This document shows, one piece after another, positions 1 through 7,400 of a stretch of DNA of 52,897 nucleotides. The translations under genes and the position numbers were made by a program. Under the pieces are notes generated by a model. The model was not told the origin of the DNA, ran no database searches, and saw nothing but the letters and a program-made list of their open reading frames with translations. How positions within the stretch are numbered: the first letter of the stretch is position 1; each line of letters opens with the position of its first letter. Origin of the DNA: Pseudomonadota bacterium (lineage in GTDB: Bacteria > Myxococcota_A > Bradymonadia > UBA4248); the NCBI GenBank assembly GCA_017441205.1, contig JAFRYG010000115.1, positions 1-52,897 of the forward strand. Reading direction: 5' to 3'.

Positions 1-87
1 ACCGGCAACAACGACAATACCGGCAACAACGACAATACCGGCAACAACGACAATACCGGCAACAACGACAATACCGGCAACAACGAT
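1..87 (+). repeat. 18-nt in-frame tandem repeat
   Basis: Unit ACCGGCAACAACGACAAT is present four times in full plus a partial fifth copy, with no mismatches, and continues past the window's left edge. It encodes a flexible Thr/Gly/Asn/Asp linker. The perfect identity suggests recent slippage. Confidence 0.9.
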
Positions 88-1452
88 CCCTCAGACATAC
101 CAGAGGGAATGGTTTTGACAATGACGGCAGAAGCGCTTCCGGAATTAGAAGATCTGGGGGAACACTGTGGCTGGGAGGTGTACGGACATCCCAAAATTGA
201 ACTGCCCAATCTGCCAAAATATACGAAAGAATACACGATTGATCTTTCTGAATGGAATATTGCCAATACCTACGATGCAGCTAAAGCCGAAGCAACGACG
301 GATGGACTGAACAAAGCCATCAAGTGGGCAGTCGAGAATGACTATAAACGCGTCGTCATTCCGGATGGCGAATACGCCATCAGTACCAAAGGTATATCAC
401 TGCAGAACGAAATGGCACTGATCATGAGTGACAAAGTCATTCTCCGCAAAGTTCCGCATAACAAATTCGACAGCAATATTATCAATTTTGGTCATAGTCA
501 CGATATCTACATTGAGGGCGGTGTTCTCATTGGTGAACGTGACGAACACACGGGTTCTGGATTATACGGCAGCAATGATGAGGATAACTATGGGTTAGGT
601 ATCTATAATTCTCATCACATTTATGCCAATCGCATGGATATATCCAAAAATTACGGGGATGGTGTTCTCATTTACGACAATACAGGAGAAAAGTTTACCT
701 CCCATATCATCATTGCCAATTCGAATATTCATCACAACCGAAGACAAGGCATTTCCATCGCAGGCGGTCATCACATTCGAATATCCGGCAATGAAATTCA
801 TCATACACAGGGGACTGATCCGCAGTTTGGCATCGATTTGGAAGGCCAGGGCAAACCGAATGAAGATATTATCATCGACCATAACGAACTGCATGACAAT
901 CGCGGCGGTGATATCGTCAATTCCGACACACAGAAGCTGATGGTGGAATATAATACTTTTTCATGCGGCGAACTGGAAGCGGGATATTATGAAAAACATC
1001 CTGCCTGGGTTCACTCTGATGGTCCCTATATTCCGTGGGCAAAAACTTCGCAATTGCTCTATCGGAATGTATTTAAAGATAAATGTAAGTCTTCGAATGG
1101 TACATTTATTCTTACAACGTATGGCAAAGATTCAGATTCGACGATTCCCAATTTCTTTATTGAAAATGAAATAATTGACAGTACACCGCAGTTCAGAAAC
1201 CATAATCATGTATGTGTCGAAAAGAATATCGTTCGCAATGCGATGTGCTATATTTTTTCGATTCCCGATGTCAGGGTATATGATAACAAAGTCATTGGTG
1301 TATCAAGCTGCCCTTATCCAGTACAACATCTCAAGGGGTTGGGATCAGGGAATCTTAAATGTCCCAAAACAGAGGATGAGTGCAAAGTTGTTGAATCGCT
1401 CAATAAACTGAGTCCAAATGAAGAAACCAATACTTGTTCAACCATGTTTTAG
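1..1452 (+). CDS. Secreted right-handed beta-helix protein, 5' end outside window
   Basis: The frame is open from base 1, so the gene starts upstream; the Met at 109 is internal. The visible part starts with an 18-nt tandem repeat encoding Thr-Gly-Asn-Asn-Asp-Asn, a linker like those that follow lipoprotein signals elsewhere in this window. From about residue 50 a pectate-lyase-like fold begins (DGLNKAIKWAVENDYKRVVIP), followed by stacked beta-helix coils rich in Asn, His and Ile (NSHHIYANRMDISKN, SNIHHNRRQGISI, GGHHIRISGNEIHH, DHNELHDNRGGDIV). This is the Beta_helix/NosD-type parallel beta-helix found in polysaccharide lyases, epimerases and some adhesins. No catalytic residues can be assigned. 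Likely exposed on the cell surface and acting on a polysaccharide, by analogy only. It ends shortly before a hairpin and the converging transporter gene. Confidence 0.8.
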   Translation, partial: TGNNDNTGNNDNTGNNDNTGNNDNTGNNDPSDIPEGMVLTMTAEALPELEDLGEHCGWEVYGHPKIELPNLPKYTKEYTIDLSEWNIANTYDAAKAEATTDGLNKAIKWAVENDYKRVVIPDGEYAISTKGISLQNEMALIMSDKVILRKVPHNKFDSNIINFGHSHDIYIEGGVLIGERDEHTGSGLYGSNDEDNYGLGIYNSHHIYANRMDISKNYGDGVLIYDNTGEKFTSHIIIANSNIHHNRRQGISIAGGHHIRISGNEIHHTQGTDPQFGIDLEGQGKPNEDIIIDHNELHDNRGGDIVNSDTQKLMVEYNTFSCGELEAGYYEKHPAWVHSDGPYIPWAKTSQLLYRNVFKDKCKSSNGTFILTTYGKDSDSTIPNFFIENEIIDSTPQFRNHNHVCVEKNIVRNAMCYIFSIPDVRVYDNKVIGVSSCPYPVQHLKGLGSGNLKCPKTEDECKVVESLNKLSPNEETNTCSTMF

Positions 1453-1499
1453 GTATGAACAACACGCTGCCGGTGCGAACCGGCGCAATTTGGCGGTCG

Positions 1500-1533
1500 T
1501 TTGCCGCTGTCCGCACTGCGGATACGCGGCAAA
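1500..1533 (-). repeat. Bulged-G hairpin element (family A), convergent terminator candidate
   Basis: Outer arms TTTGCCGC / GCGGCAAA (1500-1507, 1526-1533), inner arms TGTCCGCA / TGCGGATA (1508-1515, 1517-1524) and one bulged C at 1525. This is the reverse-complement orientation of the dispersed family A hairpin. It lies between two converging genes, where it could end transcription from either side, though there is no T run. Confidence 0.6.
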
Positions 1534-1547
1534 TCGCAAAGTTATGA

Positions 1548-2735
1548 TTATTCGTGTGTGTCTTCACCCGAAAAGCTGTGTTCCATTTTGATTTTGGGTA
1601 CGAATTTGGGGTCGATTCCACGAACGATATCGTTTACGTCGTTGAGGAGTTTTTCTTTGTCTCCTTTATAACGTGAAGGTATCACGAGATCGAATAATAT
1701 ATTGGTATGCGAATCGCCGGGAACCATCCGGAAATCGTGAAAATGCAGCGTTTTGTCGTAGTTTTCGATCTTTTGTGAAATCTGTGTTTTAACTTCGGAT
1801 ACATGTGCATCGGATGTGACGATCGGATCGTAGTGTATAGAAACGTGCAGGTGATCGTTTATATAAAAATCGTTTTCGATCAAATCGATGATATCATGGC
1901 TCTGAAGCGGATCCATTTCTGCCGGCATTTCGATATGCAGGCTGGCAAACTGATGTCCGGGGCCATAATCGTGAATCATGAGATCATGAATGCCCAGTAC
2001 ATGATCGTAGCTCATTACCTTTTCTTCGACGTGTGTTACGAGCGTCGGATCGGGACTCTCGCCGAGAATCGGGGACAGGGTTTCGCGGATCAGGCCGACG
2101 CCGCTGTATATAATAAATGCGGCGACCAGGATGCCCATAATGCCGTCGATGATGGCAATGCCCGTAAAATACGTAATAACTAAACTGATGAGCACCGCTC
2201 CGGTACTCAGGATATCATTGCGGCTGTCGGCGGCTGTTGCCACGAGGGTATCGGAATCAATCTTTTTGCCAATTACCTTATAGAATCGGCTCATCCAGAG
2301 TTTTATCAGCATGGAAACCACGAGGATGACGACCGAGAGCGTGCTCATGGAGGTCATTTCGGGCTGGATGACTTTCATGATCGAATCCTTGCCAAGTGAC
2401 AATCCGACAGCGACGATGATTATCGATACGATCAAGCCTGCCAGATACTCATAGCGCGCATAACCGTATGGATGTTTTGCATCCGGGGGCATTGCGGCGA
2501 GTTTGAATCCTACGAGAGCAACGATATTGCTGGCTGCATCCGAAATCGAGTTAATGGCATCGGCAAGGATTGCAATACTTCCGGAGATCAGACCGGCGAT
2601 GAGTTTTCCGACAAACAGAAGCACATTGCATACGATGCCGACAATTCCGGCCAGACGTCCATAAGACGAACGGACGTCCGGATCCTTAACGTCTTCACTA
2701 TTTTTTATGAACAAGCTTACTACTTTCAGAATCAT
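1548..2735 (-). CDS. Cation diffusion facilitator (CDF) metal exporter, Mn/Fe-type signature
   Basis: A 395-residue inner-membrane antiporter exporting divalent metal in exchange for protons. An N-terminal six-helix domain (about residues 25-215) carries the CDF signatures: NSISD in helix 2 and DSRND in helix 5 at the metal-site positions, and the HPYGYARYEYLAGL loop. Zinc CDFs normally have His in one of these sites; N/DxxxD with DxxxD is the pattern I associate with manganese-type members, so Mn2+ or Fe2+ is the better guess. The C-terminal half holds two ferredoxin-like cytoplasmic segments (GIHDLMIHDYG and LHFHDFRMVPG), longer than single-domain CDFs, each with His/Asp clusters that may bind metal. 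It stands alone, and a strong hairpin lies just upstream of its start. Confidence 0.9.
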   Translation of the reverse strand: MILKVVSLFIKNSEDVKDPDVRSSYGRLAGIVGIVCNVLLFVGKLIAGLISGSIAILADAINSISDAASNIVALVGFKLAAMPPDAKHPYGYARYEYLAGLIVSIIIVAVGLSLGKDSIMKVIQPEMTSMSTLSVVILVVSMLIKLWMSRFYKVIGKKIDSDTLVATAADSRNDILSTGAVLISLVITYFTGIAIIDGIMGILVAAFIIYSGVGLIRETLSPILGESPDPTLVTHVEEKVMSYDHVLGIHDLMIHDYGPGHQFASLHIEMPAEMDPLQSHDIIDLIENDFYINDHLHVSIHYDPIVTSDAHVSEVKTQISQKIENYDKTLHFHDFRMVPGDSHTNILFDLVIPSRYKGDKEKLLNDVNDIVRGIDPKFVPKIKMEHSFSGEDTHE

Positions 2736-2760
2736 AGCAGAGCCCTATTGAGTCACTATC

Positions 2761-2786
2761 CGGGGCGGTTCTTTCTGACCGCCCCG
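2761..2786. repeat. GC-rich perfect hairpin upstream of CDF gene
   Basis: CGGGGCGGT (2761-2769) pairs with ACCGCCCCG (2778-2786) around an 8-nt loop. It sits 26 nt upstream of the CDF start codon. It could be an attenuator, a terminator without T run, or another dispersed palindrome. Confidence 0.55.
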
Positions 2787-3181
2787 CGGCAGATAATAGT
2801 CCTGTCAGTCTGAAAGTCCACAGCGTTCTTTTGGAAGCATTGACAGAGATACGAGCGAACTATTGGATTTGAGGCGTTCGCACAGGAGGAGCATGTGTCC
2901 CCCGTCTGGATGCAGGCCATGGGGGATAACCGTGGGCGTCTGCTGATGCATATCCCCATGGTAATGAATACGGCAGTTTCCAGCGATCATTCCATTTCCG
3001 AATCATCTATCGTGGGAATATGTATTTATTATCTCCGTAATTCAACTGGATATGGCAATTCCGTTCGATGAAGTCAAAGAAATGCTGATTGTGGATATCA
3101 ATGTTTGTCACTCAAAGCTCAAAGCTATGAAATGACAAATTCTTTAAACCCCATATCCAAATGGTTTAATACAGTTTTGTG

Positions 3182-3210
3182 TTACGCAGTCACCCTCTTT
3201 AGGGTATAAT
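3182..3210 (+). promoter_or_regulatory. Sigma-70-type promoter for the 3233-4632 genes
   Basis: A perfect TATAAT at 3205-3210 lies 17 nt downstream of TTACGC at 3182-3187, a weak -35. Transcription would start near 3217, just before the short leader ORF. Confidence 0.5.
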
Positions 3211-3232
3211 TTAATATCCTGTAGGGATTCGA

Positions 3233-3325
3233 ATGAGAATATCGCCAGGTTACACAAAGGAACTAACACGGATGAGCGATTCACCCGTCAATAATGTCCC
3301 GAAAATCGAAGGAATAAGCGTATGA
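3233..3325 (+). CDS. Possible 30-codon leader ORF coupled to downstream lipoprotein
   Basis: ATG at 3233 follows a GTAGGGA ribosome-site-like sequence. The frame reads MRISPGYTKELTRMSDSP and on to Gly-Ile-Ser-Val, and stops at a TGA that overlaps the next gene's ATG as ATGA (3322-3325). The position between a good promoter and an overlapping start suggests translational coupling. No family is recognised, and it could be chance; the lipoprotein also has its own GAAGGA site. Confidence 0.3.
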   Translation: MRISPGYTKELTRMSDSPVNNVPKIEGISV

Positions 3326-4632
3326 AACGAACATGGATAATCGGATGTCTGGCGATTTTAACGGGACTGACTGCATGCAGCCCAAAGGCCCCTAAAGAAA
3401 CAGCGACCGAAGATATTCCCCCGGAGGTGGCTGCACCAGAAAATGCAGCAGAACAAGCGAATGCAAATACTCCGAACAATGCAGCCAGGCCTGACGCAAA
3501 GACTGACACCCCACAGGCACTGCTCGATAAGGATAAAGCTGACGCTTTATCCAGCCGAATAGATACAAAACGCAATGACCTCTCTATTCCAGGATTAGCT
3601 GTCGGCGTTCTAAAAGACGGAAATGTCATCTATACCCATTGTTCTGGAACGACGAAGATGAACGACGAAGGAGAAGCGATTACCCCCCAAACCCTGTTCA
3701 ACGTTCAGCCCATGGTTGTATTCTCAAGCGAACCCGTCAAATGGGCAGTAACAGCAGATGATCTAAAAAAAGCAGACGTACAGGATGCCGTGGCTTTGCC
3801 GCAAGGCAATTACGCACACCCGCACGGAAATATGGCAAGCGAAGAAATAATGGAGATTGATCCTAAATTTATCGAAAAACGTGATTCACTGTGGACAAAT
3901 CTGAACGGCATGATGAAATATCTTGCGCATACAACATCGCTCGCAAACCTTAAACCAAACGATTATTTTCAGGAAGTATTTTACAGCAACTATAAACTCG
4001 GCGAAAAATTGATGTGCAATGAACAAATTCAATCTGGATACACTGTATCCATCTGTGAAATCCCTGACATCAAAATGCGCATTGTCATACTCGCCAATTC
4101 AAGCGACCCTGAGCTCGAATATTTTCATTCCGCCATTCTGGCTGCAGCGGCAGGCCCTGAATATACAGATCTGAGTGAAAAAGTTGATGAATTTGAAGAG
4201 ATGATGCATGGCGGAAGCATGCGTGATATGGCAAGAACAATGCCTGCTTCTCCGGGAAATGACTATCTGTTGGGAACATATCACAACGATAATTTCGGTG
4301 ATATCCGCATCGTCAAGGAAAATGATATTATGGTTGCCGAAACGGATTCATTTCGTTCGCGCCTAGGTTTTCACTCGACTTATGACAGCTCAATGGAAGA
4401 GGAAGTCAATAAAAAAGAAGCAGCCAAGATTAAGAAAACGAATCCTCAATATATTTTGGTTGAAACAGATACCGGAGCGCTCATCAATGAAACCATCGAA
4501 TCCAGGATGATTCTGCACGATCCCCCTGTTGCCGATCAGACCATTACGGCCGAAGTCGACAATAAGGCAAAAAAAGATATAAAGGCGGCTGCCATTGTTA
4601 TAAAAGATATTAAATTCACTCGTGTCCCATAA
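3322..4632 (+). CDS. Lipoprotein with degenerate serine beta-lactamase-like domain
   Basis: A 436-residue protein with a lipobox ending at Cys19 (GLTAC) and an Ala/Pro/Asn-rich linker to about residue 75. Residues 92-133 (IPGLAVGVLKDGNVIYTHCSG, then ITPQTLFNVQPM) match the start of class C beta-lactamase/esterase-like proteins. In that family the catalytic SxxK tetrad follows directly; here it is replaced by NVQPMVVF. Further on, AHTTSL and FYSNYKLGEKL recall the family's 'THTSGL' and 'YSN' motifs, separated by much less sequence than usual, and the His-Thr-Gly motif is not seen. Residues about 310-350 resemble the small beta-domain that follows such enzymes. I read it as a pseudo-enzyme or decayed relative, anchored in a membrane facing the periplasm. 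The reading frame is intact, which argues for a retained non-catalytic role. Confidence 0.65.
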   Translation: MKRTWIIGCLAILTGLTACSPKAPKETATEDIPPEVAAPENAAEQANANTPNNAARPDAKTDTPQALLDKDKADALSSRIDTKRNDLSIPGLAVGVLKDGNVIYTHCSGTTKMNDEGEAITPQTLFNVQPMVVFSSEPVKWAVTADDLKKADVQDAVALPQGNYAHPHGNMASEEIMEIDPKFIEKRDSLWTNLNGMMKYLAHTTSLANLKPNDYFQEVFYSNYKLGEKLMCNEQIQSGYTVSICEIPDIKMRIVILANSSDPELEYFHSAILAAAAGPEYTDLSEKVDEFEEMMHGGSMRDMARTMPASPGNDYLLGTYHNDNFGDIRIVKENDIMVAETDSFRSRLGFHSTYDSSMEEEVNKKEAAKIKKTNPQYILVETDTGALINETIESRMILHDPPVADQTITAEVDNKAKKDIKAAAIVIKDIKFTRVP

Positions 4633-5123
4633 AAACTACTTCGCAACAATGCGGCGTTGCTTATTGGGAATGCTCAAACGGGAACCCCTAACGGGGTTCC
4701 TGTGGTCGTTGAATTCATCGATCCCCCGGTAGGCGCGATGCGCCAACCGGGGGCTACTAACCTTGAAGCCCTACGGGCTTCTTTAATCTATTGCATGAAT
4801 GCTCAAACGAGACCCCCTAACGGGGTTCCTGTGGTCGTTGAATTCATCGATCCCCCGGTAGGCGCGATGCGCCAACCGGGGGCTACAAACCTTGAAGCCC
4901 TACGGGCTTCTTTAGTCTATTGCATAGCGGCATGAACAGCTCGATTTTTGATACAATGCGGCGTTGTTCGGCGAGGGGCGAGAGGGGTGATTAGCAATGT
5001 GCAATGTGCAATTGTTGCAGCCCATAATCCATGGCTAAAACCATGACACTCTGTCTGCCCATAATTGCTAATTTCTGATTGCAATTGCTAATTAGTTCAG
5101 GTACCGTTATTTAGCGATAATAA
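4633..5123. other. Intergenic region filled by palindromic repeats
   Basis: Holds the 129-bp tandem duplication at 4672-4925 and, to its right, AT-rich direct repeats of the type GCAATGTGCAATGTGCAATT. No gene is supported; the 92-codon frame across the duplication simply reads the repeats. Confidence 0.6.
4672..4925. repeat. Two tandem 129-bp copies of a three-hairpin unit
   Basis: Units begin at 4672 and 4801 and differ at only a few bases. Each unit contains three hairpins: AACCCCTAACGGGGTT-like, CCCCCGGT-A-GGCGC GAT GCGCC-A-ACCGGGGG with an A-A mismatch, and GAAGCCCTACGGGCTTC. Parts of the unit recur at 6355-6400 near another accessory gene, so it is a dispersed element that has duplicated here. 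Confidence 0.85.
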
Positions 5124-6166
5124 TTATAGGATATCTTTTCTTTCTTCCAACCTGCGTCTTTCAAATTCTATATGTTGTTTCAGTTCTTCTTCGGTAGGCA
5201 AAGTCAGCTGATACCTGGAGGCAAATATCTGTTTACTGTCATTCAGGATGGAATACTTAACAATCGCCTCATTTTTTTCTGAACACAGGATGATGCCTAT
5301 CGTTGGATTATCGTCTTCTTTGCGTTGCAATTGATCATAAATTCGAACATAAGTGTCCATCTGTCCAATATCCTGATGTGTCAGTTTTTCTGTCTTCAGG
5401 TCGATAAGTACAAAGCACTTTAATATAAAATTATAGAAGACAAGATCGATATAAAAATGATCCCCATCCAAATCAATGTGTTTTTGTCTGGCTACAAAAG
5501 CAAAGCCGCGGCCGAGTTCCAGAAGAAAACGCTCTAATTCGCCAATCAACGCCTTTTCAAGATCACTTTCATAGACGTCTGTATTTTGCTTAATCCCAAT
5601 GAATTCGAGCACGTAGGGATCCTTGATGAAATCTTCGGGCTTATTGCCTGGTTCCTTTGTCTGTATTTCTGATCGCACGTCGTCTTTATTCCGGCTTGCC
5701 AGTAATCGTTCGTAGTAAAAGCTGTTAATCTGGCGCGTTCGAGTTGGCGAACGCTCCAATTTGATTTGGCACATTCATCCTCGTAGAATCTGCGAGTAGC
5801 AGCATTTTCCACTCGCATGAGCAAGCGATAATGCGACCAAGTCAATTGGTCACACAGTGTGTGACCAATTGGGAAAGCCTGGTAAAATTGGCGCATATAC
5901 TTGAGATTTGTAGATGTGAACCCTTTGCCAAATTCTGCCGTCAGCCTTTTGGCAAGTGTGTTCAGGACCTCTTTGCCATATTCGGCGCGCGTGTTTCCAT
6001 TCTGCTCATGCTCGACGATAAGCCGACCGATGTTCCAATATGCCTGCACCATCTCCGAATTTGCGGCGCGGTAGACCTTGTTCCGCGCAGTCAGCAGAAT
6101 GTCACGAATGCCTGCATACAGATTCTGCATCGTTTCTTCAGATTTGCGTTCAAGTTCATGTTTCAT
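5124..6166 (-). pseudogene. YhcG/DUF1016-family PDDEXK nuclease, frameshifted
   Basis: Two overlapping minus-strand frames together make a typical YhcG-family protein of about 346 residues. The N-terminal part (6166 to about 5738) has the DUF1016 N domain (AYWNIGRLIVEHEQNG, YMRQFYQAFP, LTWSHYRLLMRV, KSNWSVRQLER). The C-terminal part (about 5736 to 5124) continues RQINSFYYERLLAS and carries the PD-(D/E)xK nuclease core (GDHFYIDLVFYN, FVLIDLKTEKL). The frame change falls in GCGCG at 5733-5737, where one extra GC dinucleotide breaks the expected 'QLERQINSFYYERL'. These nucleases often travel with restriction systems or mobile DNA; none is adjacent. A real lesion, reversible slippage or a base-calling error would all look the same here. 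Confidence 0.85.
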
Positions 6167-6430
6167 GGTCAGTTCCTCCCTGAATGATAACGCCCACCTT
6201 TGACCATAACTCGCCCTTGTTCAATTAGCAATGTGGAATGAGGAATTAGGAATTACCTCACCCGCCGCTTCGCGGCACCCTCTCCAGCCTGGAGAGGGAT
6301 TTGGGTTCGCTGACGCTCACCCCGCATCAACATTCACCACGATGCGGTGTTGTTTATTGGGAATGCTCAAACGAGAACCCCGTAAGGGGTTCTATATTTG
6401 TAGCCCCCGATCTGTACAAAGGGAAGAGAG

Positions 6431-6450
6431 AGACGTTCTACGGAACGTCT
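6431..6450. repeat. Family B palindrome AGACGTTC / GAACGTCT
   Basis: Perfect 8-bp arms with loop TACG, followed by GTACT. One of six copies of the AGACGT...ACGTCT element in the window. Confidence 0.75.
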
Positions 6451-6775
6451 GTACTGTATTTGAGAATACCCGATATGGTGTAATCTGTCACGCATCTGGC
6501 CGTTGGTTTATGGCGTGAAGCTTCCTATTTTGGATATTATATTTTGGTGAGCCAGTTCTGCACGCCGCATTTTGCAAGCGAATGAGCGGCATTCTCAGCT
6601 TGCAATGTGAATGTGCAATATTTTCCGCGCCTGTTGCGTCCGTTTGTGACAGGCCGCTGCAAACTGGGCTCAGTGAATGTATTGGATTGAAATGTGAGTG
6701 GTGATTTATGAGGGGCTTTTGATTGTTGTTTAGTGATTGAGGAATGGGGGAATGGATATTATAATCGGGAATCGA

Positions 6776-6852
6776 CGCGTATTCGCCCCTGTGGGGGCGA
6801 ATAGCGGCGATGCGCCGTGCGTATTGAGCCTTTGGGCGAAATAGCAGGCGCA
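6776..6852 (+). repeat. Two consecutive family A hairpins upstream of lipoprotein gene
   Basis: The first has CGC, bulged G (6779), TATTCGCCCC (6780-6789) paired with GGGGCGAATA (6794-6803), then GCG. The second (6811-6852) has TGCGCC(G)TGC, bulged G, TATT-GA-GCC against GGC-GA-AATA with tandem G-A mismatches, then GCAGGCGCA. They end 26 nt before the lipoprotein start, so they lie in or next to its leader. Confidence 0.65.
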
Positions 6853-6878
6853 AACGGAAGAAAAAAGAGGGAAGTGCT

Positions 6879-7385
6879 ATGAAAATCATCAAAAATGGTC
6901 TGCTTTTGGTACTTGGTATTTTAGTGGCAGGTGTCATGGGGGGCTGTTCCAAAAAGACGGATGGTCCGGATGTGAAGACGGCATCCGAAAATGAGAATGG
7001 AGCGGAGCAGTCGGCCGGCGAAAAAGGCAAACCCGGTGATGAGAATACGAGGATTCTCCGGGATGATGATTCGATTTCTGCGATTTATGGACCGCCCGAA
7101 ATGCTGGGTGAACCTGCAGAGCCCATCGATGAAAAGCAGGAGGCAGGGGAGATTCCCAGTGATATCGATCAATCGCCGCAGCTCATTTACGGGCCGCCCG
7201 AAATGCTCAACGGGAAAGGCGATGACGACGATCCTGAAGTTGGCAAACCGGAGCTTCAGGATACCGAGGATGACAATCCCGACAGAATCATCGAGGAGTA
7301 TCAGAAACTTCCCGATCATCCGCGGCCGGTGGCGAAATACGGTATTCGACCGTTGTACGGCGTTCAGTCACCGAGAGTTAAGTAA
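6879..7385 (+). CDS. Small lipoprotein with repeated IYGPPEML motif
   Basis: A 168-residue protein with a signal peptide and lipobox (VMGGC, Cys23). The rest is acidic, low-complexity and probably disordered. The motif IYGPPEML occurs twice (about residues 68-75 and 107-114), each time preceded by an acidic stretch, and the C-terminus holds a looser third version (KYGIRPLYGVQSPRVK). I do not recognise the family. Regularly spaced short motifs in a disordered lipoprotein suggest a repeated binding or modification site. The next gene, a membrane Ser/Thr kinase, begins 15 nt downstream on the same strand, so the two are probably co-transcribed and may work together; that link is inference. Ribosome site GAGGGA lies upstream of the ATG. 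Confidence 0.7.
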   Translation: MKIIKNGLLLVLGILVAGVMGGCSKKTDGPDVKTASENENGAEQSAGEKGKPGDENTRILRDDDSISAIYGPPEMLGEPAEPIDEKQEAGEIPSDIDQSPQLIYGPPEMLNGKGDDDDPEVGKPELQDTEDDNPDRIIEEYQKLPDHPRPVAKYGIRPLYGVQSPRVK

Positions 7386-7400
7386 GGGGATGGATTGCGA

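Larger units (their letters stand above)
2736..3232. other. Intergenic region between the CDF gene and the lipoprotein leader
   Basis: No convincing gene. It holds the GC-rich hairpin at 2761-2786 and, near its right end, a sigma-70-like promoter. Short minus-strand frames (2756-2990) overlap each other, have no ribosome site and show no recognisable domain. Confidence 0.5.
6167..6878. other. 712-bp intergenic region with mixed palindromic repeats
   Basis: From left to right: AT-rich direct repeats near 6222-6250, short GC-rich palindromes such as CCGCTTCGCGG (6262-6285) and CCTCTCCAGCCTGGAGAGG (about 6282-6298), a piece of the 4672 repeat near 6355-6400, a family B palindrome at 6431-6450, and two family A hairpins at 6776-6806 and 6811-6852. 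I see no gene in it. Confidence 0.55.

Noticed and set aside
2756-2990. Small minus-strand frames upstream of the CDF gene
   Set aside because: Two competing frames over the same DNA, part of it a hairpin, without recognisable similarity.
3210-3240. Possible tRNA T-arm because of a GGATTCGAA-like string
   Set aside because: No acceptor, D or anticodon stems can be built around it, and the leader ORF starts there.
4657-4935. 92-codon frame with two identical halves
   Set aside because: It reads a palindromic 129-bp DNA repeat with no ribosome site; the repetition is explained by the DNA element.
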